A DNA stretch of 64,000 bases, from NCBI RefSeq assembly GCF_012030425.1, contig NZ_JAAUVN010000002.1:62001-126000 (forward strand), read 5' to 3'. This document shows positions 53,256 to 61,383 of the stretch, piece by piece. Below the pieces are notes generated by a model that was not told where the DNA came from, did no database searches, and worked only from the letters and a program-made list of their open reading frames with translations. Each line of letters opens with the position of its first letter. The first letter of the stretch is position 1. The translations under genes and the position numbers were made by a program. This DNA is from Sphingobacterium sp. B16(2022) (lineage in GTDB: Bacteria > Bacteroidota > Bacteroidia > Sphingobacteriales > Sphingobacteriaceae).

Positions 53256-54074
53256 TTATCCTAGGGCTACATCTAAAGTCATCATTAAAATGAAACCTCC
53301 TATAAATCCGATTGTTGCGATGTCTGAATTTTTATTTTGTTGCGCTTCAGGTATAACTTCTTCTACCACTACAAAGATCATGGCTCCGGCCGCAAATGCT
53401 AGTGCATAAGGAAGTATGGGTGTAAAAGTAACTACTGCCATTGCCCCCAAAACACCGGCAATTGGTTCTACAATTGCGGATGCTTGTCCGTAGAAAAAAC
53501 TTTTTCGTCTGCTCATTCCCATTCTTCTTAGTGGCATTGCGACTGCTATACCTTCAGGGAAATTTTGTAAACCTATTCCAGTCGCCAAGATGACAGCCCC
53601 AGCAATTGTCGCTTCTGGAATCCCTGCAGCAACACTCCCGAAAAGAACACCTACGGCAAGTCCTTCGGGGATATTATGAAGTGTAATGGCTAAAATCATT
53701 AAAGTTGTTTTTTGCCATGGAGTCTTTACTCCTTCCACTTTTTTAAAATTGATATGTAGGTGAGGTAAAACTTTGTCTATACTAAATAAGAATGCCGCGC
53801 CAATTAAAAATCCGACTACAGCTGGGACGACTTGTGCAAAACCAGTGCCTTCGCTCATGTCGATGGCGGGTATGAGGAGACTCCAAACACTTGCGGCTAC
53901 CATTACCCCACCCGTGAATCCTAACATGCCGTCCATGACATTTTTATTCATTTTTTTAAATAGGAATACAAATGAAGCGCCCAAAGCAGTGACTAGCCAT
54001 GTAAATAATGTTGCATACAGAGCGGCTAAAATAGGGTCGATGCTTTCTAGGTATGTGATAACTGATTCAATCAT
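53256..54074 (-). CDS. ZIP-family divalent metal transporter
   Basis: A 272-residue inner-membrane protein with eight hydrophobic segments. Metal-binding motifs HNIPEGLAVGVLFG (helix 4) and GLQNFPEGIAVAMPL (helix 5) are both present. It is of the ZupT/GufA type and probably imports zinc, perhaps with iron or manganese. It has no adjacent metalloregulator gene in the window. Confidence 0.94.
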   Translation of the reverse strand: MIESVITYLESIDPILAALYATLFTWLVTALGASFVFLFKKMNKNVMDGMLGFTGGVMVAASVWSLLIPAIDMSEGTGFAQVVPAVVGFLIGAAFLFSIDKVLPHLHINFKKVEGVKTPWQKTTLMILAITLHNIPEGLAVGVLFGSVAAGIPEATIAGAVILATGIGLQNFPEGIAVAMPLRRMGMSRRKSFFYGQASAIVEPIAGVLGAMAVVTFTPILPYALAFAAGAMIFVVVEEVIPEAQQNKNSDIATIGFIGGFILMMTLDVALG

Positions 54075-54545
54075 AATTGTGATATTATTTCATTATTTAT
54101 TCATCTTTGAAATGTGCTCATATTTTTTTAAGATATCCACACTTAATATTTCAGGATTGGATGGATCATCTACCATTAATGGGTCAGTGTGTTTTTAAAT
54201 ATGATTCGTTAGAAGTTAAGCAAGTCTAATCTTAGATGGTATGCAACAAAAGTAATAAGTTAGATTGAACTAACAAATATATTTCTAACATTTTTGTTAG
54301 TATATGCTAATAATTTTTAGTTTATCTGTTTCTGTTTGAATAGTCGTCTGTTATCTTTAGTGCTGATCTGTATTTAAGAATTGAGTGGGAAATAGTCAGT
54401 CTTGTGAGATAACTTGGTTTTATACTTTATTATTTATAGGATGGGCTGGAAAATTTAACCAGCCCATCTTATACAGCTTTCTATTTAAGGGTTAAAGAAT
54501 GGGTGGAAATTCTCATTCTAAATTGTTTATTACGATTAATTTTCC
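54075..54545. other. Intergenic region with a possible 27-codon reading frame
   Basis: A 471-base gap. On the minus strand 54093-54176 reads ATG to TAA for 27 residues (MVDDPSNPEILSVDILKKYE...), and the frame continues a few codons upstream before a stop. It could be a decayed gene end or chance. GATGGGCTGG (54440-54449) pairs with CCAGCCCATC (54459-54468) around nine bases, without a T-run in either direction. Nothing else was recognised. Confidence 0.3.
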
Positions 54546-55739
54546 TTAAGCATTTGCTTTTTCTTCTTTACTCGCTTCTTGTTTTTTAAAAATAGCATTT
54601 AATAGAATTGCTATAGCACCATCACCTGTTACATTACAGGCTGTTCCGAAGCTATCCATTGCGATGTATAAAGCAATCATTAAAGCTTGATTCTCGACGT
54701 TGAAACCGAGCATACTACCGATTATACCTATTGCTGCCATAATTGCTCCGCCCGGTACTCCTGGTGCTGCTATCATTGTTACCCCTAACATGCAGATAAA
54801 TCCCATCATTTGTACAAAGTCTATTGGTATACCTTGCATCATCATAAGTGCAAGTACACATGCAACGATTTTCAGCGTACTTCCTGCAAGATGTATTGTT
54901 GCACATAATGGGATGCTGAAATTAGCGATGTCTTCATCAACACCAAGTTTTTTTGCTTGTTTTAGTGTTACAGGAATCGTTGCCGCAGAAGACTGTGTCC
55001 CTAAGGCGGTAAAATAAGCGGGCAACATACCGATTAATAATTTGAATGGATTTTGTTTAGAGGCTATCCCTGCAATGATAAATTGGATTACAAGCAAAAG
55101 AATATGGATGACGAAAATAATTCCAATGATTTTGATGAAGACATGCAGTATGGTGAAAACTTTACCTGTGTACGTCATATCGTAGAAGATACCTAAAATG
55201 AAAATGGGCAATAATGGTATGATCATTTTTTCGATGATAAAACTAATTACCTTTTCAAAATCGATAAATACCTTTTCTAATGTCGAATTTTCTAATTTTG
55301 ACAAGCCAATACCGATACAGAATGCAAGCACTAAGGCGGACATGACGTCGAAGAGGGGTGGGAACTCAATTTTGAAATAGGGACTCAGTGTTTTGGTTGT
55401 TTCGGTAATTAGGTCTGTGTTGATCTGGTTTTGAAGTAAAGCTGGAAATATACTCATGCTGATCGTGTACGAAAAAAGTCCAGCAAATAAGGTAGAACCA
55501 TAGGCGATCAATACAGTTGTCAATAATAATTTTCCTGCAGTCTTTCCTAGTTGAGCAATTGATGGAATGATTAATCCAACGATAATTAGTGGAATCAAAA
55601 ATTTTAAGAATTGATCAAAAAGAAAATTATATGTGGTTAAGATTCTTCCTAATGACTCAGGGAGATAGAGGCCGAGTAAAATACCGGATATGATGGCGAC
55701 GATTACTTTAAAGAGAAGATTTTCAGTAATTTTTTTCAT
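54546..55739 (-). CDS. Dicarboxylate/amino acid:cation symporter (DAACS family)
   Basis: A 397-residue GltP-type secondary transporter. It has about eight hydrophobic segments plus two hairpin loops. The transport core has a serine-rich hairpin GTQSSAATIPVTLKQA and later PGVPGGAIMAAIGIIGSM; the metal-site motif is AMDSFGTACNVTGDGAIAILL, in place of the NMDGT form. Likely substrates: glutamate, aspartate or C4-dicarboxylates with Na+ or H+. SstT-type serine/threonine transport is an alternative. The acidic tail KKQEASKEEKANA is cytoplasmic. Confidence 0.93.
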   Translation of the reverse strand: MKKITENLLFKVIVAIISGILLGLYLPESLGRILTTYNFLFDQFLKFLIPLIIVGLIIPSIAQLGKTAGKLLLTTVLIAYGSTLFAGLFSYTISMSIFPALLQNQINTDLITETTKTLSPYFKIEFPPLFDVMSALVLAFCIGIGLSKLENSTLEKVFIDFEKVISFIIEKMIIPLLPIFILGIFYDMTYTGKVFTILHVFIKIIGIIFVIHILLLVIQFIIAGIASKQNPFKLLIGMLPAYFTALGTQSSAATIPVTLKQAKKLGVDEDIANFSIPLCATIHLAGSTLKIVACVLALMMMQGIPIDFVQMMGFICMLGVTMIAAPGVPGGAIMAAIGIIGSMLGFNVENQALMIALYIAMDSFGTACNVTGDGAIAILLNAIFKKQEASKEEKANA

Positions 55740-56381
55740 TGGATTTGTTTTATTATATGATGTCTTATCCTTATGATAATACGTTTAGTTCATTTATAAA
55801 ATAATTTATCATCTCCATTAATTAAAAAAGAAGTCAATAGATAATCCATTTTGTTCTTTGTATTGAAGAAAAGTATATATTTAATTATCTGGAATGATTC
55901 ATATTCTTGACATCTGTATGTGTGGAGTTTAATCTGTTGAGAAACGAAATTGTCATCAATAAAGTTGATTTTGATACGTTGTTGCTCCTTGGGTCTATTC
56001 TAAAAAATGTAGACCCGATAAAAAAATATATTACGAAAATAGGAATTAATAACCGATTTATTTTGAAGAGTGCTCGTGTTTGGACATTTGCATGGTGCAG
56101 TCTCCGGTTGCTTTGTTTGGGGTATTGCTTTGTGGTATAGCTTGTTAATGTCTTTTTAATGGTGTTGTTTGTTATTTAATTAAAATGGATTGCTTTTCAT
56201 ATTTTATTGTTCAGGGACTGTTTTTTTATAATGTAATGTTTCGGTAATGTGAATATAGGTTTTTAATGAAATCAACATTGTGTGTCATAGTGTGATTTTT
56301 TTGAAAACAAAGCTGTGATCAAAATAATGGACTGTGATGTTACTTGATGTTTGTAATGAGGTTGGGTTTCTCATTCTTTGA
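55740..56381. other. Intergenic region, nothing reliable
   Basis: A 642-base AT-rich gap between two minus-strand genes. A 77-codon plus-strand frame (55907-56140) is open, but it has no recognisable domain, a Cys/Trp-rich end and no translation signal. I do not call it. No repeats were found. Confidence 0.4.
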
Positions 56382-56792
56382 TTAGTCTTCAATTGCTTCA
56401 ATGCCCTCTTGTTCGAGTTTTTTGAGATGTGATTTCATTGCTTCTAGTTGCTCTGAGGAGTGAGCTTGCCAATCTTTTATTTCTCCGACAACACGTAAAA
56501 AATATGCTGTTCGGTAGGATTTTGTCGGATTGCCGGGGAATTTTTTATTTGTGAGATTAGGATCATCTTCGATAGGGCCAGACGGATCTACTAAATAAAT
56601 CCTTTCAGGGGTATCTCCCTGTGCTAATTCAGCTCCCCATATTGCGGCATCTAAAGTTGCAGTTAAATATACATATTTAGCATGTTTTCGTTTGCCATAA
56701 TTAGAAGGATGGCCTGGCTCAATCAGGTCTCCTAGTTTAAGATCAGTTTTAGTGCCATGATAAAACTGGTCTAAGGGTTTATTCTTGTCCAT
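56382..56792 (-). CDS. arr: NAD+-rifampin ADP-ribosyltransferase (Arr)
   Basis: A 136-residue enzyme that would inactivate rifamycins by ADP-ribosylating the C23 hydroxyl. The whole length matches the Arr fold: FYHGTKTDLKLGDLIEPG with the catalytic region HGT, VYLTATLDAAIWGAELA, and DDPNLTNKKFPGNPTKSYRT, which is nearly invariant in the family. No integron or mobile element flanks it, and it is transcribed alone, so it appears to be a chromosomal resident gene. Resistance is inferred from family membership. Confidence 0.94.
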   Translation of the reverse strand: MDKNKPLDQFYHGTKTDLKLGDLIEPGHPSNYGKRKHAKYVYLTATLDAAIWGAELAQGDTPERIYLVDPSGPIEDDPNLTNKKFPGNPTKSYRTAYFLRVVGEIKDWQAHSSEQLEAMKSHLKKLEQEGIEAIED

Positions 56793-56969
56793 GATTTACT
56801 GATAGTTATCCAAACTATTTATGTTTATACAAGATCGTGTTTTTTTGTGTATATCAATTGCTTTTCATTAAAAAATATCTAATTATAGCCAGATATTGAG
56901 TTCTTTTTTTGTCTATTCTATTTGTTGTGATGCTTTTTAATGTTGAGGATTAAAGATGCTTATGCTTCT

Positions 56970-57455
56970 TTATGCGCCAATGATAATATCGGCAAAGATT
57001 GCGTTTGTAGCTTTGATAAGGTCCTGAGGATTTATTTCAATCTGAAGTCCTTTTTTACCAGCGCTAATGACAATTTTGTTTTCCAAGGAAGCGAGTTCTT
57101 CTATGTATGTTGGAAATATTTTTTTCATTCCTATAGGAGAGCATCCCCCTCGAATATATCCGGTTATGTGCTGCAAATCTTTCATAGGAAGCATTTCACA
57201 TTTTTTATTACCTGATATAATTGCTAGCTTTTTCAAATCTACCTGTGCATTTCCTGGTATGACAGCAACAATGTAAGGATCATTTTGTCCGGTGAGCACG
57301 AGGGTTTTGTAGATTATTTCTTCGCGAATTCCCAATGCCTCAGCAACATCGGTAGCGCTTTGGTGTTCACCCACTACTTCGTAAGTTCTTAAATTATAAG
57401 TAAACTTTAAGTTGTCCAGGATGCGGGCAGCATTAGTTTTTGTTATTTCTTTCAT
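56970..57455 (-). CDS. YbaK/EbsC-type aminoacyl-tRNA deacylase (Cys-tRNA(Pro))
   Basis: A 161-residue YbaK-fold editing protein. It hydrolyses Cys-tRNA(Pro), or a related mischarged tRNA, in trans. The segments KTLVLTGQNDPYIVAVIPG, NKKCEMLPMKDLQHITGY and IRGGCSPIGMKK (the GxxSP signature) are characteristic. Length equals that of E. coli YbaK. Transcribed alone. Confidence 0.94.
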   Translation of the reverse strand: MKEITKTNAARILDNLKFTYNLRTYEVVGEHQSATDVAEALGIREEIIYKTLVLTGQNDPYIVAVIPGNAQVDLKKLAIISGNKKCEMLPMKDLQHITGYIRGGCSPIGMKKIFPTYIEELASLENKIVISAGKKGLQIEINPQDLIKATNAIFADIIIGA

Positions 57456-57617
57456 AAATCTTTATTCTTAATAATCGCTTCAGTACGCTGATGAATGATT
57501 TGATGTAGATGAATGTAATGATGATTTTATTAAAAAGCAATATGAAATTCTATGATGTTTAATTAAATATGTCGCTTCAGGATTTTGTTCTATATGAAGT
57601 GTGTTTCTAATAATTGC
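57456..57617. other. Intergenic AT-rich stretch
   Basis: Upstream part of the 685-base gap between the deacylase and the porin genes. It contains GATGAATG twice (57490 and 57508), in a locally repetitive ATGA-rich run, and nothing coding. Confidence 0.4.
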
Positions 57618-57660
57618 AAGAACGATGTTCTTACCTATAGGACACCTATAGAGGTGGTAA
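57618..57660. repeat. Two adjacent small hairpins with an 11-bp direct repeat
   Basis: AAGAAC-GAT-GTTCTT (57618-57632) is a perfect hairpin. Next, ACCTATAG occurs at 57633 and again at 57644, exactly 11 bp later, and CTATAG at 57635-57640 can pair with CTATAG at 57646-57651 around GACAC. It directly precedes the 11-bp-phased array. Confidence 0.7.
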
Positions 57661-57668
57661 GGATTTTA

Positions 57669-57866
57669 TTGTGTCTGTCCTCTGTATAGATGGTGCATAG
57701 AAAGATTGTTTATTGTGTGTGCTAAGGGTTGGCCTGTAATTCGGATTGTGTGTTTCTAGTCTCGTTCTTGTGTGAGGCTAGGTTATTTCTTGTGTGCTTG
57801 TAGGGTGATTGTATAGTCAGTGTTGTGTGTTTGCAGGCTTTGCCTAGGTTTATCATTGTGTGATAC
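57669..57866. repeat. Array of TTGTGT(G) elements in 11-bp phase
   Basis: TTGTGT begins at 57669, 57713, 57746, 57768, 57790, 57823 and 57856. The intervals are 44, 33, 22, 22, 33 and 33, all multiples of 11. Six of the seven read TTGTGTG. The 11-mers that follow an element often begin TAG (57757, 57779, 57801; also 57845). The strand is G/T-rich, unlike the surrounding AT-rich DNA. I know no element family of this form. Confidence 0.75.
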
Positions 57867-57986
57867 TGGGCTCGGATGGGATTTCATAAGAAGAATTAAT
57901 GTCTTTGCTTGTTTTATTATTTATGACTGTTTTTTATATACTAATTGTAAATAATATATATTAGTTTCGTTGAGATGGTGATACTT

Positions 57987-58042
57987 CAATATTAACAAAA
58001 GGGATTATTCAATAAAATGAATAATCCCTTTTGTTAATATTG
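57987..58042 (-). terminator. 25-bp perfect hairpin after the porin gene
   Basis: 57987-58011 and 58018-58042 are exact complements of 25 bases each, with loop ATAAAA. On the minus strand it lies about 100 bases past the porin stop (58141). The stem is far longer than other terminators in the window. Confidence 0.7.
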
Positions 58043-58140
58043 CAAATAGTTTCCTTATACTGTGATCCAATTACTTTTATAAAGAACAATATCTGTTATT
58101 TATAATCGATTTTGCTGGATTTTAATTTTGTTGTTGTTTT

Positions 58141-59196
58141 TTAAAAGGCATATACTAAGGCAAGTGAAAATTGTCCGGCATTTTTTGTTGGAGATAGGTC
58201 TTGTTTTACAAACATCTGTGTTTCACTGTTATCAAATCTAACTTCAGGGATAAAAGTAAAGCCATGATGTTTGAAGTTTGCTGTTAACGTAGTGGAAAAG
58301 ATTTCATTACTGGTAACTTCAGCTACGGGCATGTTTTTAGTTTTATAATATTCACCACGGATTCCTATACCAATATTTTCATTTATATTCACTTTTGGGT
58401 ATAATGCTACTCCCGAATAGCCGCCTTCTCCTTTTCTGCTGTAGTCGGTCGCATTTGCACCTAATGAAAATAATGGAGAGAATGAATAATTTCCTACAAA
58501 ATCGATCAAAGTTCCTGAGCTATAATTGCTGGCGCCGCCTTGTGAAGATCCTGTCAGAAAATTAAGGAAAAAGCTTGATTTGTCATTTGGTGCAACTGAT
58601 AATTGTGATCCAAAGTGTGATACACCGTTTAAATCTTGGTAGACATTCCAATCATTAAAGATTCCGACCATAAGCCCTACTTTTTCAGAAAAAGCATATT
58701 GTGCTTTTAGTCCTGCATCCTGGAAAGGTCCTGCACCAAAAAGATATGAGGTTGAGTAGTGGAAATTGAATGATGGACAGATGACTTCATAGCCTACAAA
58801 AGTCCCCATAAAACCGGCTGTTAAACTTAATTTTTCTGTCAGTGCATAGGAAATGTAGAGGTTTTGAATGTGGAAGCTATTTTTGTCGTCCCCATTTTGA
58901 CCGTCTCCATTAATTATGGAGCGGTACTGTCCTCTCGGCCCAAATGATAATTCACCTACAAAAGATGCTTTTCCAGTTTTTTTCTTCAGAGCAAGATCAA
59001 CCATTCCTATGGATACTGAATTATTGTCTTCAGTAAAATAGGTGTTTATATTCGGTTGTTTTTGGAAATCATATTTCCAATATGTATCCACTGATCCAGA
59101 TATTTCTAGATCTAATAAATCATATTTTTTTGTTTGTGCATATATTTTGCTGCTTACTATTATTGAAATTAGTGTGGTTAAGATGATTTTTTTCAT
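58141..59196 (-). CDS. Outer-membrane porin (BBP2/OmpL-like beta-barrel)
   Basis: A 351-residue exported protein. It has a signal peptide (TLISIIVSSKIYAQT) and then alternating strands ending FSLALVYAF, with a terminal aromatic residue. The early segment LEISGSVDTYWKYDFQ and PSFNFHYSTSYLFGAGPFQDAGLKA are typical of the BBP2 family (OmpL-like putative porins) in Bacteroidota. It is divergent from amt across a 327-base region; the pairing suggests supply of ammonium or related small solutes across the outer membrane. That is inference. Confidence 0.88.
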   Translation of the reverse strand: MKKIILTTLISIIVSSKIYAQTKKYDLLDLEISGSVDTYWKYDFQKQPNINTYFTEDNNSVSIGMVDLALKKKTGKASFVGELSFGPRGQYRSIINGDGQNGDDKNSFHIQNLYISYALTEKLSLTAGFMGTFVGYEVICPSFNFHYSTSYLFGAGPFQDAGLKAQYAFSEKVGLMVGIFNDWNVYQDLNGVSHFGSQLSVAPNDKSSFFLNFLTGSSQGGASNYSSGTLIDFVGNYSFSPLFSLGANATDYSRKGEGGYSGVALYPKVNINENIGIGIRGEYYKTKNMPVAEVTSNEIFSTTLTANFKHHGFTFIPEVRFDNSETQMFVKQDLSPTKNAGQFSLALVYAF

Positions 59197-59523
59197 TTTT
59201 TCATGTTTTTAAATGTTTGTTTTTATTTTTTAGCATTCAAAAGCACTTAAACATCTAGTTTTTTTAATATTTTATGTAAATATTATTGTTTTTCCTCTTG
59301 TTTTGTTGTTTTATTAGCATTTAATCTAGTTGTTTTTGTGTTTTTAGGTTGATTTATTTAGGATCCTGATGTAAATATATGATTTTATTTAATATTTTAT
59401 TGATTTTTTAATTAATTGAACTTATATTTGATCGAAATCAAATTTATAATAGTTATTTTTGATTGTTTTTCACTGATAAACACATTTTGTTATGAAATTA
59501 TTAAACTTAAATCTTGAAATATT
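59197..59523. promoter_or_regulatory. Divergent porin/amt promoter region
   Basis: The 327-base region between the two divergent genes is very T-rich. TATATTTG (59423-59430) is an exact TAnnTTTG match on the plus strand for amt. The palindrome TTTGAT-cgaa-ATCAAA (59427-59442) overlaps it and could be a regulator site that blocks the amt promoter. No other structure was recognised. Confidence 0.45.
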
Positions 59524-60828
59524 ATGAAAAAATTCATTCCGCTTATTATTTTGGTTTGTTTAGCGATTATTGGCTTAGTTACACCCTCATTAGAAGTCAG
59601 TAATGTTGCAGGTGTGGAGATCGACACCGGAGATACGGCTTGGTTACTCGCTTCCTCGGCTTTGGTTTTGATTATGACTCCAGGTTTGGCATTCTTTTAT
59701 GGTGGAATGGTGAGCAAGAAGAATGTTATCTCCACGATGATGCAAAGTTTCATCTGTATGTGTATTATTTCTGTCCTTTGGGTTATTTTCGGTTTTAGCT
59801 TAGCTTTTGGCGATGATATTGGGGGTATTATTGGAGATCCTCGCACGTTCTATATGATGAAGGGGATGTTGGGGAATGTGAGTTGGTCAGCTCTACCTAC
59901 TATTCCACTGGTATTATTTGCTATGTTTCAGCTTAAATTTGCAATTATTACTCCTGCTCTTATAACAGGAGCTTTTGCAGAGCGTGTTCGCTTTAATTCA
60001 TTTATGGTATTTATTATCTTGTTCAGTATTTTTATCTATATGCCACTGGCTCATGCCACTTGGCATCCTGAAGGTATCTTGGCCAAATTCGGTGTTTTAG
60101 ATTTTGCAGGTGGTACAGTTGTTCATATGTCGGCAGGATGGGCTGCTTTGGCATCAGCTATCTATTTAAAAGGCCGTAAAAAGCCTACGCATTCGCCAGC
60201 TCGGATTAGTTACGTGATTTTAGGAACTGCTCTTTTATGGTTCGGATGGTTTGGATTTAATGCAGGTTCTGCAGGTGGGGCTAATAGTCTTGCCGCTTAT
60301 GCTTTTGCAACCACAACTACTGCGTCAGCTGTAGCTTCAATTGCCTGGATATTTGTTGACCTGATCCGAGGTAAAAAACCATCTGCTATGGGAGCTTGTA
60401 TCGGAGCTGTTGTTGGATTAGTTGCTATAACACCGGCAGCAGGATTTGTGACGATATCACATTCGATTGTTATTGGGCTTGTAGCGGCTTTAGTTAGTAA
60501 TTTAGTCGTATTCTTACGTAGTAAAACCAGTATTGACGATACGTTAGATGTATTTCCTTGTCACGGTGTAGGCGGTATGGTCGGTATGGTGCTTACTGGG
60601 GTTTTTGCAAATAGTAGTGTTAACAGTGTTGTTACGACGAATGGTTTATATTTTGGTGAGACAGGTCTATTTGTAGCACATATTGTTGCGTTGATTGCAG
60701 TTTCTGTTTTTGCATTCTTTGGATCTTTCCTTTTGATCAAATTAACGGATTTAATTACACCACTTCGTGTTCATGAGGTCGAGGAAGAGCTTGGTTTAGA
60801 TATTACTCAACACGACGAGGAATTGTAG
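59524..60828 (+). CDS. amt: Ammonium transporter (Amt/MEP/Rh family)
   Basis: A 434-residue inner-membrane channel with 11 hydrophobic segments after an N-terminal hydrophobic stretch. Family motifs: DTAWLLASSALVLIMTPGLA, FYGGMVSKKNVISTMMQ, the first pore histidine in DFAGGTVVHMSAGWAAL, and the second in PCHGVGGMVGMVLTG. The C-terminus HEVEEELGLDITQHDEEL is the regulatory tail. No GlnB/GlnK gene is adjacent. The divergent porin gene is a likely partner. Confidence 0.96.
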   Translation: MKKFIPLIILVCLAIIGLVTPSLEVSNVAGVEIDTGDTAWLLASSALVLIMTPGLAFFYGGMVSKKNVISTMMQSFICMCIISVLWVIFGFSLAFGDDIGGIIGDPRTFYMMKGMLGNVSWSALPTIPLVLFAMFQLKFAIITPALITGAFAERVRFNSFMVFIILFSIFIYMPLAHATWHPEGILAKFGVLDFAGGTVVHMSAGWAALASAIYLKGRKKPTHSPARISYVILGTALLWFGWFGFNAGSAGGANSLAAYAFATTTTASAVASIAWIFVDLIRGKKPSAMGACIGAVVGLVAITPAAGFVTISHSIVIGLVAALVSNLVVFLRSKTSIDDTLDVFPCHGVGGMVGMVLTGVFANSSVNSVVTTNGLYFGETGLFVAHIVALIAVSVFAFFGSFLLIKLTDLITPLRVHEVEEELGLDITQHDEEL

Positions 60829-60862
60829 AATTGATATTCATACTACCAATATTAACCCTTGA

Positions 60863-60888
60863 TAAGGTGTGGCTTTTGCCGCACCTTA
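60863..60888 (+). terminator. Terminator after amt
   Basis: TAAGGTGTGGC (60863-60873) pairs with GCCGCACCTTA (60878-60888) with one G-U, followed by CTTGTTTTA. It lies 34 bases past the amt stop. Confidence 0.75.
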
Positions 60889-61383
60889 CTTGTTTTATGG
60901 TACTTTTTGCACTAGTTTTTATAAATATATAATTTGTAAAATCCAGTTTATTAGGATACTTGTCTTCAACTTGTTTTATTGGTTATTTTGCTATTATTAT
61001 CTCGGTCTTCACGCTTTTTTGTACTTTGAATAAAGAGATTATTCTTTTATTCGGTTCAGTATGCATTTCGTCATATTCAGTTACAAAATATGATGGTTGG
61101 GACTGAATATCTTGTTTATAGTATTTCATAAAAACGATCTTTGTTAAAAGAAGAAAGAAATGGGCATCTTTGTAAGGACGAAGAGTTTTTTAAATTATGT
61201 GTGTTTTATTTTTTTATTCTTGAACAAACTGTCAATGAGTTTGATAATCAGATGGATAAAAAAATTCTATTTGATTACTATTTGTCATATTGCAAATTTA
61301 TATCTGATAGAAAAAAGCCTGTTGAACTATATGAAGATGGCCAGAATCGTGATGGCAAATATTGAATTAGATTTTATTTAAAG
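60889..61383. other. Intergenic region between amt and the sensor kinase, possible small ORFs
   Basis: A gap of nearly 500 bases. Two overlapping plus-strand frames are open: 61141-61365 (74 codons, MLKEERNGHLCKDEEFFKLC...) and 61160-61381 (73 codons, hydrophobic). The first has protein-like acidic/basic composition and ends 19 bases before the kinase ATG, but neither has a recognised domain or clear start signal. I do not call either as a gene. Confidence 0.3.

Noticed and set aside
54093..54176. A 27-codon minus-strand frame (MVDDPSNPEILSVDILKK...) upstream of the ZIP gene.
   Set aside because: Too short to support from sequence alone. A stop lies close upstream in frame, so it could be a decayed gene end or chance.
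54440..54468. Perfect 10-bp inverted repeat GATGGGCTGG/CCAGCCCATC.
   Set aside because: No T-run on either strand and not next to a stop codon, so I could not call it a terminator; it remains unexplained.
55907..56140. 77-codon plus-strand open frame between the DAACS symporter and arr.
   Set aside because: No recognisable domain, no translation signal, a Cys/Trp-rich C-terminus, and no neighbour it would belong with. Likely chance.
57460..57530. ATGA-rich local repetition that might be a CRISPR or tandem repeat.
   Set aside because: Units vary and the spacing (18 bases between the two GATGAATG) does not recur. No CRISPR-like repeat-spacer structure exists anywhere in the window.
61141..61381. 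Two overlapping open frames of 74 and 73 codons just before the sensor kinase.
   Set aside because: Protein-like composition in the first only; neither has a domain or start signal, and they overlap each other.
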